From the NCBI RefSeq assembly GCF_003207895.1, contig NZ_NKUB01000012.1, positions 48,789 to 112,788 on the forward strand: a DNA stretch of 64,000 nucleotides. Direction: 5' to 3'. Below, in pieces: positions 1-8,892 of the stretch. The notes beneath the pieces were generated by a model that was not told where the DNA came from, did not search any database, and saw only the letters and a program-made list of their open reading frames with translations. The position numbers and the translations under genes are program-made. Within the stretch, counting starts at the first letter, position 1. Every line of letters starts with the position of its first letter. This stretch comes from Komagataeibacter swingsii (GTDB taxonomy: Bacteria; Pseudomonadota; Alphaproteobacteria; Acetobacterales; Acetobacteraceae).

Positions 1-733
1 GATCGTCCGGAAGCCGTGGCATTACCCGGTCACCCAACAAGGTCGGTTTCCAGGCGGAGCCCGCCGTTTCACGATAGGTCGCTTCGCGCGCGACCTGCAA
101 TGCCTGATGTGGACCGAGGAATTCGCAGGAAATGTCGAACCCCTGCAAGGCGGCCTGGACGCGTGAAATGAACGATTCATGGCGGGCCGCCATGATATCG
201 GAGCGCAGGGCAAAACGTTGGGTATTGCCCACGCGAGGAAATTGGGAGGCAAGGGTCCGGCGCTCCTCTGCCACCTGTTTGCGGTCCTCACGTGTCAGCA
301 CGCTGGGCCGGGTCCACAGGACATAGCAAGTGGTCTCCCAGCGCATGACGTTTGGCCAGCGTCGGCGCCTCTCTTCGATGACGTCCGAAAGGTCCGCTCC
401 GATCTGTCTGGCTATGGACCGGCAACCATTGAGACTCAGGCGGTCAATCTCGATACCTGAGCGCTCGGGATCGGAAATATACCATCCCACAATGGCATGG
501 CCACGTTCTTCAAGGAGACCCTGCAATTCTATACGCTGCTGCTCGGCGAGCGCTTCCACTTCCTGCCGCGTGCACATGCGACGCAGGCCATTGATGCGCA
601 GTACGGAGACATATTCACCGCGTTTGGTGATGAGATGGTCCCCGTGCGTACTTTCCACATCGCAGAATGAGGCAAGGGGCTGGCGCAGCCCGAGGCTGAT
701 GCCGGCCAGCAGACTGGAAAGAATACCGCCCAT
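1..733 (-). CDS. traU: DotO/IcmB (TraU)-like T4BSS ATPase, N-terminal part
   Basis: This is the first 244 codons of a gene that leaves the window at base 1. It starts at ATG 731-733 (minus), 13 bp after the stop of the IcmJ-like gene, with an ACAGGA ribosome site. The N-terminus reads MGGILSSLLAGISLGLRQPL, then a DVEs.HGDHLITKRGEYVSVL stretch typical of the amino-terminal domain of DotO/IcmB/TraU, the VirB4-like energising ATPase of type IVB systems. The Walker motifs would lie further left and are not visible. Gene order (dotI-H-G-P-Q-R-T-U) supports the call. In known systems this ATPase sits at the cytoplasmic base of the inner-membrane channel. Confidence 0.8.
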   Translation of the reverse strand, partial: MGGILSSLLAGISLGLRQPLASFCDVESTHGDHLITKRGEYVSVLRINGLRRMCTRQEVEALAEQQRIELQGLLEERGHAIVGWYISDPERSGIEIDRLSLNGCRSIARQIGADLSDVIEERRRRWPNVMRWETTCYVLWTRPSVLTREDRKQVAEERRTLASQFPRVGNTQRFALRSDIMAARHESFISRVQAALQGFDISCEFLGPHQALQVAREATYRETAGSAWKPTLLGDRVMPRLPDD

Positions 734-746
734 TGATATGATCCTG

Positions 747-1409
747 TCACGTCATGACCGGTTGGGGATCGGCATCAAGCCATCCCCTGACAAGCGCCGG
801 GTAGATGTCGGTGGGGCCGTTATGGAGACGGCCCAGGGGGAAGAGCCGGATGCCGTCCATCAGGGCGGTCGCGCTTTCATTGATCTGCGGGTCAGCCCGG
901 TTCGCCATCAGCAGGGCAGTCGCCAGCAGTCGGGGAAAGGTTGTCTCCAGCCGCCGCCGGGCTTCGGTCGTTCGCGCGTGCAGAGCGCGGAGCACAGCGA
1001 GAGCGCTTTTGCATTGCGCAGGCATCATCGCGGTGTCCGACCCTGACGCGATCGCGTCCATTGCACGATGCCAGACGACATCCTGTCCGTTTGGCCCATT
1101 GCCGAGCGTCTGCATGAGGGCTTGATGCGCGCAGCGGGTCAAGGTCATGATGCGGGCCTGCGGCAGTTTCGGCCACCATATCAGGACGGCTTCGCGTTCA
1201 ATGGCCGGACGGGTCGGATCCTGCAGGATGTTGCATAAGGCGCAGACAGGCCCGGGTCCGTCACCATGCCATGGAAACCTGCGACCAGGCGTTATCAGGC
1301 CGCAGCACGCACATGTGAAAAGGCCCGGCTCACCCATCTCCCCGGCGTCTGGCGCTGACGGATCCCATGGGCGCGGCAGCAGCCGGAAAGACTGTGTGAG
1401 ACGGGCCAT
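747..1409 (-). CDS. traT: IcmJ/DotN (TraT)-like protein with two CxxC pairs
   Basis: A 220-residue cytoplasmic protein. I start it at ATG 1409 (MARLTQSFRLLPRPWDP), 13 bp after the TraR-like stop and behind an AGGAAC ribosome site; the reading frame stays open further upstream, but only across the TraR-like gene. Residues about 30-60 carry a CACC pair and a CALC pair (Cys-x2-Cys twice), the zinc-binding signature seen in IcmJ/DotN and in TraT of IncI plasmids. DotN belongs to the type IV coupling complex in Legionella. The rest is helical and not diagnostic. Position between TraR- and TraU-like genes matches IncI order; no TraS homolog is present between them. Confidence 0.65.
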   Translation of the reverse strand: MARLTQSFRLLPRPWDPSAPDAGEMGEPGLFTCACCGLITPGRRFPWHGDGPGPVCALCNILQDPTRPAIEREAVLIWWPKLPQARIMTLTRCAHQALMQTLGNGPNGQDVVWHRAMDAIASGSDTAMMPAQCKSALAVLRALHARTTEARRRLETTFPRLLATALLMANRADPQINESATALMDGIRLFPLGRLHNGPTDIYPALVRGWLDADPQPVMT

Positions 1410-1422
1410 TGCGATCGGGTTC

Positions 1423-1923
1423 CTAGCCGCCGCTCGTGAATTGATAGGCCTGAGCCTGCGTACCAACGGTTGCCGAGCCACCGGACGCGGTGTTGGCAGC
1501 CTTGTTGATCCACTGCGGACCCGTTGCGAAAAGACCGCACAGCACGATGCCGGCGATTGCCATACCGACCTTTCCGGGCGAACGGTTCTGTTCGTTGCGG
1601 CTCTGCCAGGCCGCCCATACGCCGCCGATGAAGCAGATGAAGGCAGCGACATACATGCATGCAGCAGCGACAAAGCCGCCCGCTGTCAGTCCCTCCTGGG
1701 CGGTGGCCTGCATCTGGGCCCCGATACCGTTTGCGCTGCCGGTTGCGGATTGGGCCAGCGCATGGCTGGCAATGAGGATCGGGACGGCCAATGTGCCAAG
1801 TGCCGTGACGGCACGCTGTCTGTATCCGGCCCGTTGTGTCACCAGACGCGTCAGTCGCGCCGCGCTGGTGGTGCCTGTGCGAGAGAGGTTCATGGTCGAG
1901 GGCTCCGTTGAAAGAGGGATCAT
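1423..1923 (-). CDS. TraR-like small membrane protein of the T4BSS
   Basis: A protein of about 166 residues. ATG 1923 is preceded by GGGGGA; ATG 1893 (MNLSRTG), preceded by GGAG, is an alternative, and a TTG at 1932 is less likely. There is a signal-anchor-like hydrophobic segment (LGTLAVPILIASHALAQ), then two transmembrane segments (FVAAACMYVAAFICFIGGVW and VGMAIAGIVLCGLFATG) separated by a short basic loop. This layout fits the TraQ/TraR and IcmC/IcmD (DotE/DotP) group of small integral membrane proteins, which are poorly conserved in sequence. The gene lies between the TraQ-like and TraT-like genes and probably shares their transcript. Family assignment rests on topology and order. Confidence 0.6.
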   Translation of the reverse strand: MIPLSTEPSTMNLSRTGTTSAARLTRLVTQRAGYRQRAVTALGTLAVPILIASHALAQSATGSANGIGAQMQATAQEGLTAGGFVAAACMYVAAFICFIGGVWAAWQSRNEQNRSPGKVGMAIAGIVLCGLFATGPQWINKAANTASGGSATVGTQAQAYQFTSGG

Positions 1924-1986
1924 GTCCCCCAAATCATTGTTCTGTCGGCAACATGCGACTTCGAACGCTTTCTTTGCGGACAGGAC

Positions 1987-2532
1987 CTAGCCGGACGTTG
2001 TCCAGTGGCTCAGGATCCAGGTTGCTTCCTTGACGGGATTGAGGAGGATCACGCCGAAAACGAACTGGATGAGGCAACTGAGTTTTGAGCGGTTTGTTTT
2101 TCCGGTCGCTGACGCGTTCCACGCAACGACCGCCATGAACGCCGCCCAGGCGCCGAACATTTCGAAGAACAGGGCGAAATTACTGACGATTGACAGGATG
2201 GCATCCTCTGGGCCTGTCCCGGAAATGACGCTTCCGGTCGCGGCATCCGTATAGCCGGTGACAGAGGCTCCCAGCGCAACCTGTGTATCGAGACCGGCAG
2301 AGGTGGTGGATTTTGTGAGTATCCTGTCAAAAGTGGCGAAGACGCCGGAGAGGACAATCCCGATCCAGGGCACCCAGGGACGGCCGACGAACGGGTTCTG
2401 GGGCTGGCGCTGCTGCCATAATCCCCATGTCCCGGTCAGGAAGGCAATCCATGCCGCAATATAGCAGGCCATTGGCAGCAGCCAGGCCATGGCGAGAGCG
2501 AGATCGTTGACGAGGTTGACCAGACCTTGCAC
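1987..2532 (-). CDS. TraQ/IcmC-like membrane protein of the T4BSS
   Basis: A 181-residue protein starting at GTG 2532, with AAGGA about 10 bases upstream. It has two N-terminal transmembrane segments (LAMAWLLPMACYIAAWIAF and VPWIGIVLSGVFATFDRIL), a polar periplasmic stretch, and two further hydrophobic segments near residues 120-165. The motif FLTGTWGLWQQRQPQNPF resembles the TraR-like neighbour (FIGGVWAAWQSRNEQN), so the two genes look like an old duplication. In IncI plasmids TraQ and TraR are also a related adjacent pair. It would sit in the inner-membrane part of the secretion complex. Confidence 0.6.
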   Translation of the reverse strand: MQGLVNLVNDLALAMAWLLPMACYIAAWIAFLTGTWGLWQQRQPQNPFVGRPWVPWIGIVLSGVFATFDRILTKSTTSAGLDTQVALGASVTGYTDAATGSVISGTGPEDAILSIVSNFALFFEMFGAWAAFMAVVAWNASATGKTNRSKLSCLIQFVFGVILLNPVKEATWILSHWTTSG

Positions 2533-2549
2533 GTCGATGTGTCCTTGCC

Positions 2550-3716
2550 TTACTGGATGATGCCGCGTTCAGCCTGGATCACCCACATCGTGCCGCGTTG
2601 AGAGATGGCGCGCACACGACCATATCCGCGGAGATCGGTGCCGATTTCGATTTCGGACTGTGGCGGTTGCCCGGCTGGCGCCGCATCGTCCTGCACCATG
2701 GCAAGCTGGGGAGATGCAGCAAGTATCCGGTAGTGCGGCGTCCATGTTGGGGGCGAAGCAGGAGGCGTCTGGTGCATTTTCGCTGTCCGGGACGCTGGAG
2801 ATTGCGGCGGCGTTGGTGCTGGCTGTGGCTCGGCCGCCGCGGCTTCCAGAGTTGCCCGTGCCTTGTCGGCCGCGGCGCGTGTGGCGGCCGGTCCATTTGA
2901 CGGGGGCGCTTCGGCGTCGGCCACGGCTCGTTTGGCTTCGAGGAGCGACATCCGGCGGTTGAGATCCGAAGCCTTTGCCGTATCTGCGATACGCAGCCGG
3001 TCAAGATCCTGCCGGAGTGCTGCGATGTCGCTGCGGGTCCGCTGCACCAGTGCTGCTTCTTCCGTTACAAGCTGCAGCACCTGCAACTGGTCGTCCGATG
3101 TCATGGGAGCCGCTTGCAGGCGGGTTGCTTTCTGGACCGCATCGTCCGTCGTAACAGCCTTTTCGATGCCAGTGTCGTGTTTCTGCGCGGGTGTTGTCTC
3201 GGCCGACGGAGTTTCCGGTAGTAGGCCGGCGGGATGGGGCGGCTTTTTTATCGCAAGAAGTGCCTTGAGATCCTCATTTGTAGCCGAGACCTGAGGTGCC
3301 GGGGATGATGGCGATGATGTAGGTGAGTGCCTCGACGCGGGAGACGCTTTGGGGCCTGATGGTAGCGGGGCGGAAATCATTCCGACTTCCTGGCCCACGG
3401 GAGACGCCTGCCTCTTTGCTATGCCCATCACGAGGAAGAGGGAGAGCAGACTGCCGACGGCAGTACCCGCTATCATGACCTGCCTGCGACGCGGAAGCGC
3501 CCTGAAAAGGGCTATTGCATGTGGAACGGGTCGGTTTTTGTCAGGTGCTGCTGTCACAGGTTGCGGGTGAGGAGAGAGAGGCTCGGCAATTGTGTCCGGT
3601 TCAGGCGAAGGGTCAGGCTCGGGCGTCGTGCCCAGCTTGCGAAACGGAACAGGTTCAATGCCGCGATCCGCGCTGAACGGATCCCGGGACGTCGTTGCGG
3701 TTGCGGCTGAGGTCAT
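2550..3716 (-). CDS. traP: TraP/IcmG-like single-span protein with coiled coil
   Basis: A 388-residue bitopic protein from ATG 3716. Residues 1-75 are a proline-rich cytoplasmic tail, about 78-100 are the only membrane span (MIAGTAVGSLLSLFLVMGIA), followed by a long Pro/Ala/Ser-rich periplasmic linker. Around residues 215-270 there is a heptad-like coiled coil (RSDIAALRQDLDRLRIAD). The C-terminal 60 residues form a compact domain ending in RGTMWVIQAERGIIQ. This architecture matches TraP of IncI plasmids and resembles IcmG/DotF. It lies between the DotG gene (66 bp upstream) and the TraQ-like gene (17 bp downstream). Confidence 0.65.
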   Translation of the reverse strand: MTSAATATTSRDPFSADRGIEPVPFRKLGTTPEPDPSPEPDTIAEPLSPHPQPVTAAPDKNRPVPHAIALFRALPRRRQVMIAGTAVGSLLSLFLVMGIAKRQASPVGQEVGMISAPLPSGPKASPASRHSPTSSPSSPAPQVSATNEDLKALLAIKKPPHPAGLLPETPSAETTPAQKHDTGIEKAVTTDDAVQKATRLQAAPMTSDDQLQVLQLVTEEAALVQRTRSDIAALRQDLDRLRIADTAKASDLNRRMSLLEAKRAVADAEAPPSNGPAATRAAADKARATLEAAAAEPQPAPTPPQSPASRTAKMHQTPPASPPTWTPHYRILAASPQLAMVQDDAAPAGQPPQSEIEIGTDLRGYGRVRAISQRGTMWVIQAERGIIQ

Positions 3717-3782
3717 GGTGAATGCTGCCTTCTGGTAGAGAGTGCAGAATTCGCCGATATCATGCGACCGGTGCCCGAAAAC

Positions 3783-5024
3783 TTACTTCTTCATGACGAC
3801 GTCCGACATGAAGATCACGCCAACACTGACCTGAGCGGCAAGATTTACGCGCGGCTGGGTCGGCATCTGCTGCATGAGCGCGCTGTTGACCTGCGAGGCC
3901 GCTGCACCGGCCGCCACGCCCAGTTGTTGCGGGAAATTCAGTGACTGGACGTAGTTGACGTTGCCGAGGGCTCCGATCGAACCGGTCGTGTTCGACGTCA
4001 TCTCGATCGCCTGCCCGAGCCCTTGGACAAAGGCGGCTGCGGCGGGAAGAACAAAGCGCTCAACGTATAGCTGGTCAACGCTTGAGGCCACCGCAGCTTC
4101 CATGGTGTCCGGCGCAACCACCATACCTTCGACCTGGATCGGGGTCGGATCATTCTTATGGAAGACCTGATCAACGCGGACAACCAGCCTGTTCAGATGT
4201 CCCCCGGCCCTTCTGACGGATGCTTTCATCCTGTCGCCAGCGAGTGGACCTGAATCAGCTTCCAGGATGATTTCTCCCCCGAGATCGCTGTTGGTTGCTG
4301 AAACCGTATGGGCGTAAATCCCCCGCCCGGCAGGAACAAGGACGCGGGAGAGGGCCGTCTGGGAATTTGCAGTTGCCGCTGAAGTCATGGAAGGAGGGAC
4401 CGCTGGGTTTTTTTGCTGTTCCCTTCCGGTTTCCGTCTTTTCATACAGGACATTTGTGACAGGAAAGCGTCCATCAAGACGGCCTGCAAGATCCATGATC
4501 GCATGTCTGTATACGGCGATTGCGTCCTTCTGGAGCTGCGGGTCACGTGGCATGGCAGCACGGAAGGCTGCATCCGTCTGCACTGGTACGACGGGAACGC
4601 TTGGCACGACCTCAGGTGCGTGTGGGGCTGGCGCTGCGGCGGCCTTGGCCATCGCCGGGTTGACGTCCACCCCGACCTCCTGGGCGACCGGGGGCGGGGG
4701 AGGCTTGTCGTCGGGATGGGTGGGCGTGCCCGGCGCAATATCAGGTGAATACGACTGTCCCGCAGTCTGTGCCCGGTCTGCCTCGTCGCGGATCTGATCT
4801 TCGCGGAGTTCCTGCTGGCGTGGATTGGAATTCAGGCCGCCGGGCAGGGGGTTGGCAGCGGGCGGCCTGCCGGGGTCCGAGCGTGGAAGCTCCTTACGGT
4901 GGATGGTGGAGATGAGCAGCGTGACGCCAAGAACGGTGCCGATACTCCCAAGGATTGCGAGCAGACGCCGGTTTCCGCCCCGCGACGCATCACTGAGCAG
5001 CTGGTTGAACCTGGGTTTCATCAC
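3783..5024 (-). CDS. traO: DotG/IcmE (TraO)-like VirB10-family core protein
   Basis: A 413-residue protein with an N-terminal membrane anchor (LLAILGSIGTVLGVTLLIST, residues about 22-42), a proline-rich periplasmic linker containing a PPPPP run, and a C-terminal TrbI/VirB10-like domain from about residue 230 (LVPAGRGIYAHTVSATNSDL onward). VirB10-family proteins span the envelope and form the core-complex channel with DotH and DotC. Legionella DotG is much longer because of pentapeptide repeats that are absent here, as in TraO of IncI plasmids. The start overlaps the dotH stop by 4 bases (ATGA), showing translational coupling. Confidence 0.85.
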   Translation of the reverse strand: MMKPRFNQLLSDASRGGNRRLLAILGSIGTVLGVTLLISTIHRKELPRSDPGRPPAANPLPGGLNSNPRQQELREDQIRDEADRAQTAGQSYSPDIAPGTPTHPDDKPPPPPVAQEVGVDVNPAMAKAAAAPAPHAPEVVPSVPVVPVQTDAAFRAAMPRDPQLQKDAIAVYRHAIMDLAGRLDGRFPVTNVLYEKTETGREQQKNPAVPPSMTSAATANSQTALSRVLVPAGRGIYAHTVSATNSDLGGEIILEADSGPLAGDRMKASVRRAGGHLNRLVVRVDQVFHKNDPTPIQVEGMVVAPDTMEAAVASSVDQLYVERFVLPAAAAFVQGLGQAIEMTSNTTGSIGALGNVNYVQSLNFPQQLGVAAGAAASQVNSALMQQMPTQPRVNLAAQVSVGVIFMSDVVMKK

Positions 5025-6001
5025 TGTGCGTCCCTGATATGGGCCGAGACCGTCCGTCCCGCATCGGAGAGAAGGACAACGGGGGACTCATGGAAGGCAT
5101 AGAGCGTGTATCCCCCTTCACCCTGCTCCATGCTGTCCGAGGAGGGCGTCATGAGATGAAGGCGCGTGCGAAGATAGACCTCGTTTCCAATCCGCCAGGC
5201 GTGCACGTCATCGGGTGAAATACCCTCGACGGCCAGCGGAACGGCTGACGCTGGTGGAATGCCGCTTAGCATGGCGTTCATGTAAGGCTCGCCTGTCGCG
5301 GGTACTCCGGGGCGGCTGTCGACCGGCTCCCGGGCATTGGGGCCTCCCTCGGACATGCGAACGGTCAGGTTGTCATCATAGGATCCACGTCCCGCGATCA
5401 ACAGGAAGGAGACCGGCTTTGGCGCGTTCTGAAGCGTTACGAGCAGTCCACCTCTGGGCTGGAGCGACATCGGTTCGATATTGATGGTATTGGAGCCCTT
5501 GAACGGGACGCAGGTATAGAAACCTGTTGTCTCAACCGCAGGATTCCCGGCCGACGCGCCGCTTTTGCCGGAAGCACAGTTCGTGCTGCCGTCCGGGTTG
5601 GCGGAATTGCCAGACGTATTCCATGCGATCGGCCAGGGTTGTCCCGTGCTGTCCACGAAGGACAATGCGGTCGGATAGCCTTTTGTCGTAAAGATCAGGC
5701 TTGTCTGCTGACCAGGCGCAAAGGAGACACGGATCGCCGGGCGCGCATTAGGGGTCGCGAATTCTGTGCCGACCTGCTCCGTGGCACGACGCACGTCCTT
5801 CAGGCGTTCCCCCAGCCGAAGGATTTCTTCGGGGGTGAAAGGAATGGCCTCATGCTCGGCCTCACCTTCGGCTGCTGTATCAGGATCGTCTGCGGGTGTC
5901 GTTGCCGCCGGCCCGGGCTGTGATGGCTGCTGCGCGAGTGCCGCAAGTGGCAGGACGGACAGGGTCAGCGGAAAGAGAGAAAGAATTCGCACGGTTGTCA
6001 C
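5021..6001 (-). CDS. traN: DotH/IcmK (TraN)-like outer-membrane core protein
   Basis: A 326-residue exported protein with a clear signal peptide (MTTVRILSLFPLTLSVLPLAALAQ). A glutamate-rich segment (residues about 45-60) is followed by the DotH domain, with PAIRVSFAPGQQTSLIFTTK near residue 88 and a beta-rich VirB9-like C-terminal half (DVHAWRIGNEVYLRTRL). DotH forms the outer-membrane ring with DotC and DotD; those two genes are not in this window. It overlaps dotG and dotI by 4 bases on each side. Two cysteines in the middle (NCASGKSG and FYTCVPF) could form a periplasmic disulfide. Confidence 0.85.
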   Translation of the reverse strand: MTTVRILSLFPLTLSVLPLAALAQQPSQPGPAATTPADDPDTAAEGEAEHEAIPFTPEEILRLGERLKDVRRATEQVGTEFATPNARPAIRVSFAPGQQTSLIFTTKGYPTALSFVDSTGQPWPIAWNTSGNSANPDGSTNCASGKSGASAGNPAVETTGFYTCVPFKGSNTINIEPMSLQPRGGLLVTLQNAPKPVSFLLIAGRGSYDDNLTVRMSEGGPNAREPVDSRPGVPATGEPYMNAMLSGIPPASAVPLAVEGISPDDVHAWRIGNEVYLRTRLHLMTPSSDSMEQGEGGYTLYAFHESPVVLLSDAGRTVSAHIRDAQ

Positions 6002-6633
6002 TCCCTCCCCGACGAGACGACAAGCTGTTCGATGGCCAGTCCATCCGGGTGATCCAGGTCCTCCACGCGATCAATCGTCACGGTTGCCATCAGCATTTGC
6101 GTATTCTGCTGGTTCACGTTTTCGCAGGTCTGGATGAAAGGAAACTGTATTACGTAGCGCGCGTGTCCCTGCACGACTGTCTCGGCGCGTACGGTCGCGG
6201 CCCGTGTCGGCTGCGCATAACAGAGCAGTTTTGCATCCCTGAGTTTCGCCAGATTCCCCTGCGTAATGAAAGACTTTGCAAAGGTGTTCCATCCGTTGAG
6301 CGTGTAGTGAGCGCCCGCGGTGTTCATCTGGGTTGGAAAATCACGATAGTTGATGTTGTAGGGTGCGATCGCCCATTTGACGGCCCAGCCGAGAAGCTGG
6401 TCCTGGCCAAGTACCGGACTGGTGAGGGCCACGGCCGGTCGGGGAGCATTCTGGCCGTCAACGTAGAAATAGAGGGGTGTGGGCGGGTGTGCACGGACAT
6501 AGGCGTCGTGCGCCGCGAATACGATGACCACGCCCGCCAGTGCGATGTTGAGCAGCAGTGATCTGTCTACAACAATCCCCTGAAAGTCGGGGTCGGTAAG
6601 GCGCCTGGTTACTGCGGAATTAAACAGCCGCAT
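5998..6633 (-). CDS. traM: DotI/IcmL (TraM)-like inner-membrane protein
   Basis: A 211-residue protein with one membrane span near the N-terminus (LLLNIALAGVVIVFAAHDAY) and a periplasmic DotI/IcmL domain that includes LGWAVKWAIAPYNINYRDFP, a conserved family signature. DotI is a VirB8-like inner-membrane component. ATG 6633 follows an AGGGAGG ribosome site. It is the first gene of the minus-strand block, so a promoter should lie in 6634-6765. Dot/Icm proteins encoded upstream of it in IncI plasmids (TraH-TraL) do not follow here; a regulator gene takes their place. Confidence 0.85.
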   Translation of the reverse strand: MRLFNSAVTRRLTDPDFQGIVVDRSLLLNIALAGVVIVFAAHDAYVRAHPPTPLYFYVDGQNAPRPAVALTSPVLGQDQLLGWAVKWAIAPYNINYRDFPTQMNTAGAHYTLNGWNTFAKSFITQGNLAKLRDAKLLCYAQPTRAATVRAETVVQGHARYVIQFPFIQTCENVNQQNTQMLMATVTIDRVEDLDHPDGLAIEQLVVSSGRE

Positions 6634-6765
6634 GGCGCGCCTCCCTTACGGGGGCATGAAAAAAGATGGTCATCACTCTACTCTCATTTCCCGACGGTGA
6701 TGAGAGCAGGCTGGAAGTCTATCTTGCGACCGGCACGTTTTTTCTTTGACGGTTCCCGCTACTAC

Positions 6766-7644
6766 TCAGGCGGCAATGCCATGCGTGGCGGCAATGCTGC
6801 GGCGGTATCGTCTGCTGACCCGGTCACCACCCTTGCGGGTGGTCCAGAAAAAGCATCCGCTCTTGCAGAGGCATTCCCGCCGGATGTAGTGGTGTTCGCC
6901 GATATAATATTCGGCCCTCGCGTGAATGAACCAGGGCACTTTGGCGCCGCGTCGTGGCGGAAGCTGTTCCCAGCAGCTTTGGGATTTCAGCGCGCTTTCC
7001 GAAATAAGGAAGTCCCGCGCAATTTCACGCGGGTTCTGAAATGCAAAATGGCGGTATGCGATTTCAATGTTGGCGGCCTCGTGCCACCGTACCTTGTCTC
7101 CTCCCGTATGTCCTGTGAGGGTCAGCTTGTTGAGGCTGTTCCTGACAAGCCATGTCCGTCCCCGCCGGGCTTCATGAGGAAGCAGGGAGGCCTGTTCCCA
7201 TGTCAGGACAGCTTCGGGATCTGCGGGAATGGCGCTCCGCTTTTCGGCAAGTATGGTCTCCGCCTGTATTTTTGAGAGCCTGATGCGCGGTGGCAGGCCA
7301 AGCTGCTTTCTTTTTGCACGCACGCTCCCGGCCGAGCGGCCAAGCATCTCGGCTATGTCGGCGGTTTTATCACCACAGAGCCAGCGTTGGCCAAGGATGA
7401 GCAACTGGGTCCTTGTCCATGCTCCCCTGCGTGCAGGCGCTTCATAAAAAACATTCTGGGGTCGGTCGGCCCATTGCGCGACTGACTCCTTTACCTCCTG
7501 CACTGTCAGGGTAAGCATTGTCGCTACAAGGACCTCGTCGCACAGCCTGGCATAGAGGGCGCGCGTCATTTCTGGCGTGGGATAGGTCTGAAGCCATGTA
7601 AACAGACCGTGTTTTATAACCTGGCCGAACGATGCTGACTTCAT
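6766..7644 (-). CDS. GcrA-like helix-turn-helix DNA-binding protein
   Basis: A 292-residue soluble protein. Residues about 73-115 (GAWTRTQLLILGQRW, then DIAEMLGRSAGSVRAKRKQL, then GLPPR) fit the GcrA-type HTH pattern: an initial Trp-Thr, a helix, IA..LGRS..SV..K..QLGLP.R. A second HTH-like region may lie near residues 195-230 (NPREIARDFLISESALKSQS). The C-terminus is basic and cysteine-containing (CLCKSGCFFW). No enzyme motif is seen. It sits between the two halves of the T4BSS locus with a palindrome upstream (7736-7752), so it may regulate transfer genes; that role is inference. Confidence 0.55.
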   Translation of the reverse strand: MKSASFGQVIKHGLFTWLQTYPTPEMTRALYARLCDEVLVATMLTLTVQEVKESVAQWADRPQNVFYEAPARRGAWTRTQLLILGQRWLCGDKTADIAEMLGRSAGSVRAKRKQLGLPPRIRLSKIQAETILAEKRSAIPADPEAVLTWEQASLLPHEARRGRTWLVRNSLNKLTLTGHTGGDKVRWHEAANIEIAYRHFAFQNPREIARDFLISESALKSQSCWEQLPPRRGAKVPWFIHARAEYYIGEHHYIRRECLCKSGCFFWTTRKGGDRVSRRYRRSIAATHGIAA

Positions 7645-7735
7645 GGCGGTATGCCCTCGTCATCGCGTTTTCGGGATAGGCTGCGTGTTTTGGGAATAAT
7701 ATCTCTTAAGCGTTATATAACCGTCAAGAAATAAA

Positions 7736-7752
7736 TAGCGCAGAACGCGCTA
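7736..7752. promoter_or_regulatory. Inverted repeat, candidate operator
   Basis: TAGCGC-AGAAC-GCGCTA is a perfect 6-bp inverted repeat with a 5-base spacer. It lies about 90 bp upstream of the GcrA-like gene, in AT-rich DNA (TTATATAA and AATAATATC nearby) that looks like a promoter. It could be the operator of either neighbouring regulator. No experimental motif is known to me. Confidence 0.35.
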
Positions 7753-7836
7753 ATATGACTCCGGACGCGGTTTCCGGTCCGCGTTGGTGATCAGCCGGGG
7801 CACATCACCTGGAATGGACAGTCCAAGGCATAGTGC

Positions 7837-7869
7837 CTGCCATAAGAAAGGAGACCCCTTTCCTGGCAG
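7837..7869. terminator. Strong two-part hairpin between regulator genes
   Basis: CTGCCA (7837-7842) pairs with TGGCAG (7864-7869), and inside it GAAAGG (7846-7851) pairs with CCTTTC (7857-7862). It lies just downstream of the double-XRE gene on the minus strand, where a terminator is expected, but no U-run follows on that strand. It may therefore be a factor-dependent stop or an RNA-stabilising structure. Confidence 0.35.
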
Positions 7870-7892
7870 CCTCCATACCTTCATGCACCCGG

Positions 7893-8696
7893 TCAGTGGT
7901 TTGCGATATCGTCGAGGTGACCAATAATGGACTCGAGATCAGCGAGGGCTTCGAGTTGTGATTGCGCGGACATTGCCCACGCGGTCATGTCCAGGGAACG
8001 CAAAAGGTCTGCGTCGTCATGTATTCCCGGGATCAGGTAATAAACGGAGACAGACAGTCCTTCGGCAATGCGATAAACCGTTTCAAGGCTTGGATTTCTG
8101 AGTCCTGCTTCGATCAGGCTCAGGCTGGTCAGGGAAACGTGTGATTTATGGGCGATCTGGCTCGCTGTTGCCCCCTGAAGCGTCCTGAAGATCTGAATCC
8201 TGCGCCCAAATATCTCGAGGAGGTCCTGCCGTTCCCCCGAGGTGAAGGCGACACTGTGTGAATAATGATCGATCGGCAATCTGGCCGGTATTTCCGGCAG
8301 GTTAAACGTCTTTGAAATATTGCCAATAATGTCGCGTAATTTCTGGATTGCCAGATTGTAGTCCGAACACTGCTTCATGGTTTTTTTCAGCTGCGTGGCG
8401 GATGCCGCCAGATCCAGATGGGCAAACCATGTACCTTCTGGTGCACCTTGCGGAAGAATATCGCGCGGATCTATTTCAAATACCCGTAGCAGCGCCGATA
8501 ATGTTTCCAGGGAAACCGGACGACCTGCTTCGATGCTCCGTATGACCGATACATTCAACCGTGCCAGTTTGGCGAGGTGCACCTGCGTCCAGTCAAGCGC
8601 CGTCCGCCTGTCATAAATGATTTCCCCGATGTCTTTATATAATTGGCCGGATGCAAATAAAGCCTCGGCTTGCATCTTGCCATTGTCATGGGACAT
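7893..8696 (-). CDS. Transcriptional regulator with two XRE-type HTH domains
   Basis: A 267-residue protein with two Cro/C1-type HTH domains: residues about 25-80 (DRRTALDWTQVHLAKLARLN, then VSVIRSIEAGRPVSLETLSAL) and about 165-220 (SQIAHKSHVSLTSLSLIEAG, then LRNPSLETVYRIAEGLSVSV). Tandem HTH arrangement suggests binding to asymmetric or doubled sites as a single chain. It is transcribed away from the plus-strand T4BSS block that begins about 200 bp to its right, so it may repress that block; this is inference from position. No ligand or metal motif is visible. Confidence 0.7.
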   Translation of the reverse strand: MSHDNGKMQAEALFASGQLYKDIGEIIYDRRTALDWTQVHLAKLARLNVSVIRSIEAGRPVSLETLSALLRVFEIDPRDILPQGAPEGTWFAHLDLAASATQLKKTMKQCSDYNLAIQKLRDIIGNISKTFNLPEIPARLPIDHYSHSVAFTSGERQDLLEIFGRRIQIFRTLQGATASQIAHKSHVSLTSLSLIEAGLRNPSLETVYRIAEGLSVSVYYLIPGIHDDADLLRSLDMTAWAMSAQSQLEALADLESIIGHLDDIANH

Positions 8697-8892
8697 TTTC
8701 GTTTACTCTCACGGCAGGCATTTTCCTCAGCAAAAGAAACTTCCAACATCCAGAAGATATCGACTGGCCGCGTCCTGACAGCGGATCAGCCGTGACGGAA
8801 CGTCATGATAGTCGAGTTGGAGCCCGTAAAAAAGGTGTCTGAGGTCGCAAAGGCCGCTGCTCTGGTCAGGAGAGCTTGATGGAGACACTCAT

